DNA of 64,000 nt from NCBI RefSeq assembly GCF_002234675.1, contig NC_019859.2, positions 13,159,483 through 13,223,482 on the forward strand, written 5' to 3'. The stretch comes from Oryzias latipes (Eukaryota > Chordata > Actinopteri > Beloniformes > Adrianichthyidae). Positions 14,096 to 25,744 of the stretch are shown in pieces. Each line of letters begins with the position of its first letter. Positions within the stretch are counted from its first letter, which is position 1. The notes beneath the pieces were generated by a model that made no database searches, was not told the origin of the DNA, and worked only from the letters and a program-made list of their open reading frames with translations. The position numbers and the translations under genes were made by a program.

Positions 14096-15289
14096 AAAAG
14101 ACATAAAATAGCTTTGGTTTTTCCTTTGTCAATAAATTCTCAGTCACCCAACATGTCACCCAATTTACTTTCTTAACAATCACAAAAGAATACCACAAAC
14201 ATATTGTATTACATTATAAATACCTTTACTGGAAAAAAAAAAACAGTAAATCGTTGAACAAATAATAAGAATAGTAATTACTATTAAAACCTATACCTAA
14301 TGAATCACCATCTAAAACTAAAAACAGTTGTATTGATTTAACTGTTCTTCTATGTATTCATCAGAGGCTAAAGTTTCTTTGAATCGCTAGAAATAGGATT
14401 ACATAAGTCACTCCCATTAGTGCACTTCTTTTTTCCCCATCTATACACTAAAAGGAACAAACATTAATAATTTCTAGCTTAAGGTTTGCTCCTGTGAAAG
14501 ATGCCCTGACCAGTGAGAACACGAAAGCTTTTATGCTGACAACCCTCAAAACCACCAGAAGTGACTCCGCAGAGAGGCTGCTGCAGGGAAGAAGGCACAA
14601 AAGTAAAGACCTCAGAACTTGCTGTGTGGAAAACTCCATGTCCCTTACTCTTTCTTTCTTGTTTTTTTATTAAATCGGTAAGAAACCAACAATTCTACAT
14701 GGAGTTGGCATCTTCCTCATCTGCATTTGTTTGAATTTCCTCATCACTTATTAAAAATCAGATGAGAAATCAAATGCAGAGCTTTTGTCTAATGATATAT
14801 CAGCAGAATGTGACAGCAAGCTAACATCTTTGCATGACAGGAAAAAAAAACAAGGGGTGTCAAATTATTGCATTAATCATGATTATCTTATTACAGACAA
14901 AGTAGAGCATCATATTTTTTAAATAGTGTAAATCTCATTTTTAATCTATAACTATTTTTTATGTAAGCAATAATTTCTGATGTGGTGTCCATTATCACTT
15001 GATTGTGTCGGCTGCTTCAACAAAGTCCAATACTTGGTCATCTCGAAGCGCATTATCAGGCTTTTATTGTCACTCATGTAAAAACATAACTATTAAATCA
15101 GGAAATGGTAATCTTGTCATTTTTTAAATTTAAAGCATTTTTCACAATAATCAGTCTATTTGACACGCGGTGTGGTGTGTTGTCATGGTAATTGCTACCA
15201 TGCCTGTACTGACTTCACTCTATATACCGGTACATATATAAATATTTTAACAGAACCTTGTTCTCACATCTCATTATGTAAAGTATACA
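14096..15289. other. intergenic, nothing recognised
   Basis: AT-rich sequence with homopolymer runs. No convincing coding frame or RNA gene. Confidence 0.5.
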
Positions 15290-15611
15290 TGGAGCGCCAC
15301 AATCAAGTGGCTGGAATAATATACAGGAACATGTGTGCAGAAGAAACTGGAGAAATACCAGGGACTCAGAGAAGAACTGGAGAAAGCCTGAAAAGTGAAG
15401 ATGACAGTGGTGCCTGTGGTAATTGGAGCACTCGGGGCAGTAACCCCCCAAGCTGGAGGAGTTGCTAGAACAGAAAGACCTCAGACCTCTCAGTCCAGAA
15501 AAACGCAGTTCTAGGAACAGCTAAGATACTGCGCAGGACCCTCAAGCTCCCAGGCCTCTGGTAGAGGACCCGAGCTTAGAGGAGAAACCACCGCGGAAGG
15601 GTGAGAAGGGC

Positions 15612-15650
<39 letters not shown>
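15290..15650 (+). mobile_element. non-LTR retrotransposon 3' end with poly(A)
   Basis: Across frameshifts it reads KYQGLREELEKA, then VVPVVIGALGAVTPK, then ILRRTLKLPGLW-like text. That is the C-terminal signature of a reverse-transcriptase ORF of an abundant non-LTR family. It ends in a run of over 30 A (15617-15650). The copy is 5'-truncated and frame-disrupted; family name unassigned. Confidence 0.75.
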
Positions 15651-15665
<15 letters not shown>

Positions 15666-15727
15666 TATATATATATATATAATATATATATAATATTATA
15701 TATATAATATAATATATATTATATATA
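15651..15727. repeat. (TA)n microsatellite
   Basis: An imperfect TA/TATAATA array directly follows the LINE poly(A), a common place for microsatellite birth. Confidence 0.95.
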
Positions 15728-17285
15728 CAGAATTCATGATAATTAAACAAAGCATAATTTTAAAGGAAAGTTGACCTCATAATCTATGTGGATCTAGATT
15801 CATTTGTGGCTGTCTGTAACTAATTTCCACATTCAAATGATACCGTATTAGTCCTTCTCCACATAACACAACATGCCTAAGGCTTCCTACCAAGTGGTTG
15901 AGTTGCAGACTCATTTGCATCACATTTACTGTTTTTTTCTTCAGTCTACGTTTGAATTTGGCCCACTCGTTCTGTTTCCAGACAGTGGCAGTAAAAACAA
16001 TTCAGAGATTAAATCCTCATTTTGTTCAAACAAGCTTTCCCTGCAACCTTTGCACCCAATTTTACCGATCCACTGTTTCACACCAGGTCTTTGGTGATCC
16101 TGCTAGACTAGATTCTGCTTGTCTAATATGTCTAATATTAATATCCCACATTGGTGATATTAAAGCATACAAACTGAAAGTAGCGGATTTGACTGCAGAT
16201 AGCAAAATGATAGAGAATCGTATCTGGGTTTTTCTGTAGAAAAAGGGTGATTTTAAGCAATCAATTAATCAAAGTATGGAATATTCTGTCTTGCACAGGC
16301 TAAAAGTTTTACTTAATCTTATAAACATTATATTATTTTACAATGACAAAAGGGTTGTGTTTTTTGTTGCTTCACCAAGTCAACCAATGAAGTAATACAT
16401 TGAATTTTTACAGCAAAAGCCACCCTGCCATGTACCTGTCACGCTTCTTCATGCTGCATCAAGTAGGTTTTGGGGTTGGCCTGGTATGCTAGTTAGAGAA
16501 CATAGCTTGCAATTGTTGCAGGGAAAGGATGTCCCTTCTTTTAGCTTTCATGGTGTAATGGGACGGTAACCTACATCCCACATCTGCAGGGGAAGCATTA
16601 TGAGTAAGAATAGTCACCATTGCAAAGAGGATTAATAAAAAAAAAACAAAAGAAAAAAAAGGGGGTCAGATACATTTTAAAAAGTGTGCAGATGCTGCAT
16701 GTAGGTTACAGACTGAGAAAATCTTTGGAGTGCACCGGAGTGCAGTTTATGATTAAGTGAATCCATCTTTTATTGCTGGCTGGCTAATGACTGTCCTTAT
16801 TTCTTTTATGCGTCTTCCAGGAGACTTGTCACATTAATATGTCTCTCACCTGAACTGTGGGAAAAAGCCACTAGGCTGCAGAGGTAAAGAAAAAATAAAT
16901 ACTAGATTTGTGTACTTCAAGTCAAGCAACTCTTTCTCAGTTGCTGGAAACTTTTAGATAGAAGAGCAATGCTGTTCTTGATAAATAATAATCCTCACAC
17001 ATATAAGTTAAGCAATCACAAGAGTAATTATAAATGAAGTTCCTTATTTTTAATTCAATGAGCTTAAAAATAGAAAGTCAATCAAACATTTAGTGTGGCA
17101 TTGTGCAGCCTTTTACTTGTAAGACAAATTAATTTTGAAAAACATAAAAAATGTAAGTGATTTACAGAGAAAAGCAAAATGGAAAATTCCATTAATTTCT
17201 GTTCAGCTTTCAAAAATTCAAACTTTTTATCTGTTAGTTTGAGACTTTTTACATGAATGTTGGACAAACTTTTTACAGTAAATCA
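15728..17285. other. intergenic, nothing recognised
   Basis: AT-rich DNA with short frames. A frame at 15898-16239 has no recognisable domain or exon borders. Confidence 0.5.
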
Positions 17286-18200
17286 GGGATGGGCAAACCT
17301 GGGTCCACATTAAACTATTTATTCTGGCCCGCCAAACTGTTATAAATAATATTGATAATCCTTACAGTGTTTTATTTTCCCTGTAGTTCTGGTGTCTCCC
17401 CATACGATGGATATACTTTAAATGCACTGACCTTTGTTTTAGTGCAGACAGTTATTCAAATTCAAATTCAAATTCAAATGTATCTATATAGCACTTTTCA
17501 TGCGCACTTTTCTTGCTAAAGAGCACCTCAAAGTGCCTTACATAATAAAATATATGATAGTATGGAAATAGTAGTTAACGATAGCGTAAACAATCATATA
17601 AACAATACAAAACAAGAAAATCAAATTAAAACATGTGGGCATGAAGGAACCACCGTACCTAATAGCACCACCGTACCTAAAAGCCAATCTAAAAAGGCAA
17701 GTCTTGAGTTTTTCTTAAAACCTCCACATGCCCTCACATCCTTATTCAGGCTGGTCCATAGGCAAGGCCCACGGTGCTGAAATGTGGCCTAAATGTGGGT
17801 TTTTTTTCTGACTTTTGGGACTGCCAGCAGACCTGGACCTGAGGACCTGAGGGCTCTTGGAAGGTCATAAACTATTCATGTGGTGTCTGAAGATTTGCTG
17901 TTTTCTGACATTTGTGTGTGTTCCAAGTTGTCGTTTCTCTAATTTGCTTTTTTCCCTGAGGGCAATCAGCATTAAAATAAGAATAAAATTCACAGTTTTG
18001 AAGTAAAAACTCCAAAATGTACCATTTTCAAATATATTAATTGATTTTGCATCAAAATTAAAGTGTAATTTCATCCAGATTCCATGTTATTTCTTTCTCT
18101 TACAAGGTGGGCCACCAAAACACTCCATGCATCAGCTCCTGCTGGCCCTTCTGTCAAATTTTAGGACTTTTTGTGGCTCACAAGTCATAAAGTTTTAGTT
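17286..18200. mobile_element. decayed hAT-like repeat (right end uncertain)
   Basis: CAGGGATGGGCAAACCTGGG at 17284, followed by TTCTGGCCCGCCAAACT, is the typical left end of a dispersed hAT-like family. GGTGGGCCACC and GCTGGCCCTTCTGTCAAATT at about 18104-18160 match its right part. The right terminus is lost. A second repeat (17455-17545) has inserted inside. Confidence 0.45.
17455..17545 (+). repeat. ATTCAAATTCAA tract and retroelement-tail-like motif
   Basis: Four copies of TTCAAA are followed by TATATAGCACTTTTC and CACCTCAAAGTGCCTTACAT. These match the 'tatatagcgctttt ... caaagtgctttaca' motif seen in fish SINE/LINE tails. Confidence 0.5.
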
Positions 18201-18499
18201 TTCCCTAAATTTGAAAAAGTCTTTGGTCAAAATTTTAGGAAAACCTTTCTGAGGATTAAAAATAAAAAGCTCACTTATTTTTACTGAGCCCTAATTTTTA
18301 TAATCAGCTTCTTTTTTCACAATATAAACAGAATTAAAATTGTACAGAAGTGTGGGCACCAGCATGCAAACATCTTTTTCCCCTCTTTTTTGTCTTTGTG
18401 GCTGTAAGCTGTCACCTCACAAGACGAAGCCAAAGCAGGTCACACATGCTTTATTAATAAGAAGTGAACGTTTCTAACGGCAGCTACATGTGTGTGATG

Positions 18500-18626
18500 C
18501 AGCTGAGCACAGCTGGCTGCCGGTTCTATTTCCTGCTGATGCATGAAGCAGCTGAATTATTAGTGCACGGCATCGGAAGGGCTGCCGTCTCATCCTCGCA
18601 GTGTCCTTCCAACCCCCTATAAATAG
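18500..18626 (+). promoter_or_regulatory. E-box cluster and MEF2/TATA-like site
   Basis: CAGCTG E-boxes lie at 18500-18505, 18510-18515 and 18549-18554, with a fourth at 18705-18710. CTATAAATAG at 18617-18626 fits both the MEF2 consensus (YTAWWWWTAR) and a TATA box. E-boxes plus MEF2 are the classic arrangement of muscle promoters. Activity is inference. Confidence 0.4.
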
Positions 18627-18673
18627 AGCAGAGACAGACACACAAACACTCATAGGAGGATACGGAGTGAACC

Positions 18674-19936
18674 ATGTTCTGCAAATCTGAGAGGAAAGTG
18701 GGGACAGCTGTAAAGGATGTAAGTTTGGGAAAACAACATCTGAAAATGTGCAAATGCACTTTGGAGGATGTTTAAGTTTTGTGGTCAATCAAGGACCATA
18801 AAACAACACTCCAAAAAACACAAACCTTCAGTCGGTGCAGCCGATGACATTAACGTTGGTATCTTGAGGGCATTGGGATCCTGAGAAAAGAATAGGGCGA
18901 GAACACCTGAGTGTGGACTGCAGTTTATAATTCATGACCTCCGGCACTCTCTCCGGCTGCTCAACAGCAGGTCTGCAAGTACAAGCGCATCGTAAAGCTG
19001 CAGCTTTATTTGTGATAAAATCTAGGTTTAGTTCATTTTTGAATTGGAAAAAGTCAGTTTTGTTAAAGTTTTGTTTTGAGAAATGAACACTAAAAACACT
19101 TGGGGATGATACGTATGCATTCAAATCATACTTATTATATTGTCAGAGCTGTACATTGTTTTATTTTTAGATTCAACCCGTTTATTAATTATAGATGTCT
19201 GTTGTTCCAGGAGTTAGGGAGAATCTTTTGGTTCAAATCTACGTTATATGAACCTTTTGTCACAGAGATTACACATGTTTTCTGTTTTTGGAGGTTTTTT
19301 GTGACTGGAACAAGAATCTTTGGTTCCTTTTTACACAGAGGAACAAACATTCGAAAAGCCCTGTCATTTTCCACATCCTTACTGACACTTTTTATTTCAA
19401 CAAAGTCATTTTAGCTTTCGGCGGCCCACACAGAAACCACAGAGGATGATGAACTGAGTAAAAGAAAAACCCTTTCCTTGTGCTGCAGGGAACTGAGGCT
19501 GTATTTTCACATTGAATAAAAACAGTTATTTTCTGTAAACTGTATTTTTTCCTAGATGTGTTGCACAGCCAGATCTTCTGAATTGTGCATCTTGGTGTCG
19601 ATGCAATTAAGCTTTTTGGCCGGGCTGCAGCATGGAGAACAAACATTGGTCTGACTATAACCCCTCCAGAGCAAGTGAGCACCACCTCAGAGAGTTTCAA
19701 AGTTGAGTCACAAGAATGCAGTAGTCGGAAGTGATTGACTGGCTTTTACTCAAATGCAGCACTCACTGACAGGTTATGAAACTACAGGCCCTGAGGCAGG
19801 ATTATTAATGTTTGCTTGCTTGGTCATTTTTGGACTCACTGTCGCTGTTTTAGGAGGTTTGGGATTTTTGTTTCAATCTAAAAAACTTTTAGATCATTTT
19901 TTATTTGTAACATTTCTAGGAAAGTTTTATCTCTGA
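18674..19936 (+). CDS. candidate two-exon single-pass micropeptide (speculative)
   Basis: The proposed CDS is join(18674..18718, 19760..19936), 73 aa. Exon 1 reads MFCKSERKVGTAVKD, starts 56 bp after the TATA/MEF2-like site and stops at a strong donor, GTAAGT (18719). Exon 2 follows the acceptor AAATGCAG (19752-19759) in the same phase. It reads HSLTGYETTGPEAG, then a strongly hydrophobic segment (LLMFACLVIFGLTVAVLGGL, FLF), then QSKK, ending with TGA at 19934-19936. It has the shape of small muscle membrane peptides, but I recognise no homologue. The acceptor has a weak pyrimidine tract, and the AT-rich tail could be non-coding. It may be chance. Confidence 0.25.
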
Positions 19937-20039
19937 CTTTAAGTTGTTGTTAGTGTTTGGTTTCTTTTTGGATTTAGTTTTGTTATAATCTTGCCTTTTT
20001 CTGTTATTTTTGGTCTAGTCCTGTTCCTGAGCAAACCAG

Positions 20040-20270
20040 ATTCATCTTCCTCTTTTGGCTTCTCCCATCAGGGGTCGCCACAGCAAACAAGTCGCATGGA
20101 AAACTTGGCAATGTTTTACGCCAGATGCCCTTCCTGACGCAACCTTCCCAAACTGGGCTTGGGACTGGCACAGAGGTGGTGAAGGGAACAGGGAGCAGCC
20201 CGGAGTTGAACCCTGGTTTCACGGACGGAAGGCGCCGCAAACCAGCACGAGCTAAACCGGCTCCCTCCTG
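20040..20270 (+). mobile_element. dispersed fish retroelement fragment
   Basis: TTTGGCTTCTCCCATCAGGG followed by GTCGCCACAGC, then ACGCCAGATGCCCTTCCTGA and GGGCTTGGGACTGGCAC, match a very common teleost non-coding repeat. Only one copy is in the window, so the call rests on memory of the family. Confidence 0.55.
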
Positions 20271-20600
20271 AGCAAACCAGATTAATGTTTTCTATTTATT
20301 ATATTTGGTTCTGATGATGTTAATCCCTCTTAGTGCAGTTAAGGCCATGAATTTCCGTTTTAATACTAATGTTCCCTTTTTTAGTCTTATTTTGTCTCAC
20401 CTTCTGTAATCCCCCTTGCCTATTTATAGGAAACATGTTAAATTTGAAGTTTGAAGACGGATGTTTGCTCACTTTGATCTGTTGAGCTCAAGTCTAGTTT
20501 TGTCTGTTCTGTGTCCTGAAATGATTTTATTTTAAACTAATAAATATTTTGTCATTTACATCTTACGTTTTCAAACAGATATATTTTATTAGAGAATTTA

Positions 20601-20805
20601 ACCCTTGTGCTATCCCATGACCCCACCCTTACATTGACGTGTTCTCTCTACCATGACAAAGGTGGACAAAGGTGGAAAGATTTCATGTAATCCATAGACA
20701 CCAGTGAGGTTCTCAAATCATTGAAGAAAAAAGGTTCAGAGCACTGTCTAGTGGGTCTAGATGACCCAACTCCCAATGTTAAAGTGCCTAGGATAGCACA
20801 AGGGT
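20601..20805 (+). mobile_element. TA-flanked MITE, copy 2 (complete)
   Basis: 205 bp. It starts ACCCTTGTGCTATCC and ends GGATAGCACAAGGGT, with TA on both sides (20599-20600, 20806-20807). The inside includes the near-palindrome GGGTCTAGATGACCC. It has no coding capacity. TA target and size suggest a Tc1/mariner-type MITE. Confidence 0.9.
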
Positions 20806-21764
20806 TACAATGCAACACATTTCTGTTTATGGGGGTATCGTAATGTATGATGACATCCAATAGAAACCCCTCCCACCACCTTTGAGTTGACAACGGCGGT
20901 GTTCTTGTCATATAAGTGGTTTGGATAGCGCCACTGAACAGTTCAAACATTATTAAGAATTAAATCCAGCAAAAATTGAATTCTAAAATACTTATGAACT
21001 GCATAAAGGCCTTTGGAGAACATCTTGAGAATCATCTCCTGGAGTGAGCATTCAGTCAAAGTGTCAGTACAGCTTTCAATCTATGGTGTTTGCTGCCCTC
21101 TGCTGATGATTCCAAACACTTTATTCCAGTGACTCAATCATCTATATTTGTGAGACAAAAGACTGAACTTTATTATTTCTCATTTTGGCCCAGGTCCTTT
21201 CAAAGACAATTGCTCATTTGGTATTTTAGAATATTGAGCTTCATGTTGTTATTGAACGGGTTTGTTTGTGTTACTACCCAAACATTATTACAAATGTTCA
21301 AACAAAAATCCAATCGTGTTAAATTTAATTCTATTTTAAAATCGTGGGAGAAATCTTCCAAAACTGCATTAACATTCAAGTATGTCAGCTAAAAATCAAG
21401 ACGCGTGTCATGTATGGAATTAATGGTGTCATATCATGGCACCATTAATTAGTTCACTATTAGAGAGGGAAAGCCCTTTCCAATAGTAAACTAATCAGTT
21501 ACTTATCTATAGGTCTAGCTATCTTGACTAGGATAGAGACTGCTGGAAGCCAATCCTTGCTGTATTTAGGCAATAGTAAGGTAAATCCTTTTTTTTTAAA
21601 GTATTTGCTACAGACTCTTTTTAAATTTGATTTGGAATTTGCCGTAAAGAAAAGTATGGTTTTGCTTCAGACCTGGATGTGACCTTCCCTGGGGCCACAA
21701 CTGGTACAAAATAAGTTGGGTTATTTCATGCAACACAGTAAAGGGCTTTGTAAAAGCTGCTGTA

Positions 21765-21971
21765 ACCCTTGTGCTATCCTAGGCACTTTAACATTGGGAG
21801 TTGGGTCATCTAGACCCACTAGACAGTGCATTAAAACTTTTTTCTTCAATGATTTATGAACCTCACTGGTGTCCATGGATTACATGAAATCTTTCCACCT
21901 TTATCCACCTTTTTCATAGAAGGGAGAACATGTCAATGTAAGGGTGGGGTCATCTAAGATAGCACAAGAGT
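21765..21971 (-). mobile_element. TA-flanked MITE, copy 3 (inverted)
   Basis: 207 bp in the opposite orientation to copies 2 and 4, with the same termini (ACCCTTGTGCTATCCTAGG ... AGATAGCACAAGAGT) and TA flanks at 21763-21764 and 21972-21973. Confidence 0.9.
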
Positions 21972-22105
21972 TAATTTGTCACAACTTGAGAAATTGAACA
22001 CTCACACCAGCATTGTTGGGCCTCTATCAGAACTCATCCCTTGGTATGCCTATCCCAGGTGGGGTGGCACTATTCCATGCCTATACAGGTGTGGTGGTTC
22101 ATCTA

Positions 22106-22310
22106 ACCCTTGTGCTTTCCTATGACCCCACCCTTACATTGACGTGTTCTCCCTACCATGACAAAGGTGGATAAAGGTGGAAAGATTTCATGTTATCCAT
22201 GGACATCCGTGAAGATCACAAATCATTGAAGAAAAAAGGTTCAAGGCACTGTCTAGTGGGTCTAGATGACCCAACTCCCAATGTTAAAGTGCCTAGGATA
22301 GCACAAGGGT
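22106..22310 (+). mobile_element. TA-flanked MITE, copy 4 (complete)
   Basis: 205 bp in the same orientation as copy 2, with TA at 22104-22105 and 22311-22312. Copies 3 and 4 lie only 134 bp apart in inverted orientation and could fold together. Confidence 0.9.
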
Positions 22311-22312
22311 TA

Positions 22313-23159
22313 CGGTCATATGCAGATAAGAAAAAAGGAACTTGGCTCACTTGCAAGCGAACCCTAGTGTGATCATCTGCAATACGCACACATACAGACT
22401 ACTCAGAAAATCAAAGAGCAAAAATCCAATAAAAAGGATTATGTGATGTAAGCGGTGTGCAGTATGAGAAGGAAAAGAAAACAATGACCAGAGCAAAAAA
22501 ACAAAAAAGCAGAAACCACTTTTAAAAATGTGTTGTGGGCAATCATGGAGATGTGATCAAGTGCAAGTGCTAATCAATCTATGGTCAGAGAACTATTTAT
22601 CACAGTTGCTTGTGGGGTTGTAAACAGGTTGGGTGAAGGGAATCAATGTCTTGTCGGAGAAATAAATGGAGCAGATTTCTCTTTTCCTCCTGCTTTTTTT
22701 AACTTCCCCAAATAGCTGTTGTCAAAGAATGAAGCTTCCAGGTGGATTTTTCTGCTCTCCAAAATGTTGTTTGACAACAAATCAAATGCGTTCCCCATCT
22801 AATCAAACTAAATCACACCATATTATTCTGGTCCAAACACAATCTAACTCGCTTCCCCTGATGGCACTTTTGCTTGATTACAAATTTGATTCAGTTAGAT
22901 GGTTTGCACTGCCACAGGTTGTACAGAGAAAAACATTTGAGAAGGCAATTAAATATTCTACTGCTGACAGCCGGCCACAGTATTTAAATCTGCAAAGAGC
23001 ACTTCAACATTTTGATTGCATCCAAAACAAACTCAGGGCTTTTTTATTTTTTTAGTGATATCAGACATTTAAGAAGTTAAATAAAAAAACAGGTGTGAAA
23101 GTGAAACCCTTAAAAGTCACTCAGGTGAAAATCATGCTTTTGTTGTTTTTAACATACAG
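22313..23159. other. intergenic, nothing supported
   Basis: AT-rich DNA. A 129-codon frame at 22666-23055 has no family resemblance and no promoter or splice context. Confidence 0.5.
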
Positions 23160-23875
23160 TACTATTGTGGCATTTTTCTGATGAGATGATGAGTATTTCT
23201 TTATTCAAATCGTGAATATGGAGCAGATGAAACAATGCTGTTGAAAAAACTTGTAGCTGTGACTTAGAAAAGAAAGTCTGTGGGCCACAAGCTCCCTGCC
23301 CCGCTCCATTCTGATACATCCACTTGAGGACAAATGGATCCATGTACCTCTTTGTTCTCCTTGTCTGAGCTGGAATCTGGCTCAAATCTGTATAGCTGCA
23401 TAGCTCCAATATTGTTTAGCATTTTTGCTGCATCTGTAATTTTAGGTTGGGGTTGTGAGTGGCTGTAAGTTAGTGGGAGAGAGTGTAAACAGAAGGATGT
23501 CGGCCAGCTGGGGCGGGTTCACGCTGCGCTAAAAGTTTCGCCAAAAAAAAAAAATGTCACTCAAGATTTATTTCAAATCATAAATATATCTAAATACAGT
23601 CATTGTGTTTTCTGTTTTGATTCGTCACGGCTCACAGACTCTTGTAACCACTGAATAAAGATCTTCCACTACTGGTAAAACAAAAAGAAAAAAAAAAGGT
23701 TCGCCAAAAACTCAGAGGCAAATTTCTTATGAACTACTGCTGCTCTCCAAAAAATATGTCCTAGAAAATGACACAGTTCTTTCACAATTTTTTGTCTCAA
23801 ACGACATAATCATAATTAAAAGACCACTGCTGTGAAAATACATCAAAAGATGATCGGAGTGGGACTTTAAGAGAT
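23160..23875 (-). repeat. dispersed family R1, copy a (interrupted)
   Basis: Minus-orientation copy of an unnamed family present eight times in the window. Shared words are GAGTATTTCTTTATTCAA, GCTCCCTGCCCCGCTCCATT, CAGAGGCAAATTTCTTATGA and TGATCGGAGTGGGACTTTAA. A 152-bp retro-insertion splits it (23548-23699). Confidence 0.8.
23548..23699 (+). mobile_element. short retro-inserted copy with A-tail and 11-bp target duplication
   Basis: The segment is bounded by TTCGCCAAAAA at 23537-23547 and again at 23700-23710. It carries CTGAATAAAGATCTTCCACT about 45 bp before an A-rich end (AAAAAGAAAAAAAAAA). This looks like a 5'-truncated, LINE-mobilised copy of some transcript's 3' end. The source gene is not recognised. 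Confidence 0.65.
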
Positions 23876-25487
23876 TCCCTGCTTACTCTAAAAAGAAAAT
23901 CTTAGAATAACAAACATTTAAAAAAATATATGGAAAAATATAAATATCTGTGTAAAACAAATGTCGGTTACTATAATGAGACTCCATGCAACAAAAGAGC
24001 AAAGATGTAAAAATGTGAGGTAAATATTGTGTTTAATAAACAAACATCAGTCAGGGAACTGACAATTGTCTGGGATGAAGGAGGGAGATATAAAGCACAA
24101 TGCACATGTGTGTTGGAGGGAGGGAGGGAGGGAGGGAGGGAGGGGGCATATTTATCAGTTACACAAAGTGCCCCCATACAGTCAGGAGCATGAAGCTCTA
24201 TTAAACATACAGATCAGGATCCAAGTCTACAGTACAAAAAAACGTAGCAGCAACATGTTAACATCAGAGACCGAAGGGGCTAACAAAGTAGTTTCATTTA
24301 GAAAAGTCACAGTTTTCTTAAAATTAGTTTAAAAAGGTAAAAACAGTTCTATGCATCTGCTAAGGGTCAATGCTACTCACAAAGTCTCTGTGTGAAATAC
24401 ATAGGTAGGGAAAAGTATCTATATATACTCTTATTATAAAGACCTTCTGGTAATGGCACAGTACAAACTCTCAGGAAACGCGACAAAAATATACAATGTC
24501 TTCACGTCACATTTGCAGATAAAAATGTAACTAAGGTCTCTGGCAAGCACAAGAGTTTCAGTGATCAAAAAAACAGCTTCTCATAAAGCAAAATAGAGGA
24601 CACCATTTTGTTAGTTCAACTAGCTTGACAGAGTATGTCTTTTAATACAAAAATAAGGACAAATATAAATTAATATATATTAAAAGAATCAGATTGATAC
24701 CCGGGAAGGAGGGGGGATTTACTGAGTAAGTACAGGTATTTATGATACAATAAATACTTGTCATTCATGACCAGGGAGGATGAACAGAAGGGTTTATTTT
24801 CCACCTGACAGGTGAAGTTTTTAACTGTGTGTGTGTGTTGTTCAGTCGCTGTATAAAAGAGTGCAGCTGTGTGTGGGGTCATGCACACGACCTCAGAGGG
24901 CGCAGGAGGCTCGCTAAAGGAGACTGATCACTATAGTGGGGACTTAAGTGCAGCTCCTCCCTGTGTTCAGTCTGTGCTACTGACGGTCGGATTTACACAC
25001 AACACAGAAAGCAGGAAGTCGAAAGGAAGTGGTCGGAGCCGTCAGCTCTCCAGCGACAGGACACTGTGACGAACCATCGGAGTCATGATGTCAAACGAAA
25101 CGAAGAATGGACAAAGTTCACTTCCGTGGGGTTTTTTTTCCTCTTTTTTTTTGGTCTTTTTTTCTTTACTTCATAATAAAAAATAAGTCTGTTTTTTGTA
25201 CTTTACAATACAATTCAAGATTCCCACTGAGGAAGCATTAAATCACCAGTCCAGCACTGACGAGAAAAAAAAAACTCCTTTTGTCAGACAACTCTCCATT
25301 TTTTTCTTCTTTACCATTTTCAGGGGTCAGAAAAAAACACGGTTGAGGCGGAGAATACTCTGTTGCGCGTAGTTTCCTCAATGTGAGTGAAGATGGAAGA
25401 GGATCAAGTAAGGCGGGCAGGAACACAAAATATCTGGAGAAATCTGCAAAAAGGGGTGGACTCTTTTTTGTTTTTAATTCTTTCTTT
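23876..25487 (-). other. slit2: probable slit2 3'UTR and downstream flank
   Basis: No coding frame is seen. The sequence just below the slit2 stop (25488) should be its 3'UTR. A minus-strand AATAAA at 24793-24798 is one candidate end. The real end is unknown. T-rich runs at 25130-25160 (plus strand) would be A/U-rich in the mRNA. Confidence 0.45.
24115..24146. repeat. (GGAG)n microsatellite
   Basis: About eight GGAG/GGGA units form a 32-bp purine run, G-rich on the plus strand. It is a potential G-quadruplex or polypurine tract near the end of the inferred slit2 3' region. Confidence 0.9.
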
Positions 25488-25744
25488 TTATGAAGAACAC
25501 TTTGTACAGCCGCACTTCACCACTTTCTCCACCTCCTGGACAAAGGAAGAGCCATCTGTGCAGTGGAAGGTGTATTTCCTACGTTTGCTACGAAGAGGGG
25601 TGCAGCAGGAGCCCTGTCCTTCTGACCCCCCCGGACAGCTGCCTCGACACTCTAAACGGGAGACCTTCTCCTGGGTTTGGCACGCCGCGTAGCCTTGCTG
25701 TCTCTGGTAGACATCTCGGACCCGTTCCCCTCTGCAGGCCACCT
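25488..25744 (-). CDS. slit2: slit2 last exon: C-terminal cystine knot and stop
   Basis: 257 nt. [20 protein letters not shown], then [20 protein letters not shown], and [18 protein letters not shown] (TAA, plus-strand 25488-25490). [12 protein letters not shown] is about five residues longer than the human loop. Confidence 0.97.

Noticed and set aside
22666..23055. 129-codon open frame
   Set aside because: No known domain, no promoter or splice context, AT-rich composition; likely chance.
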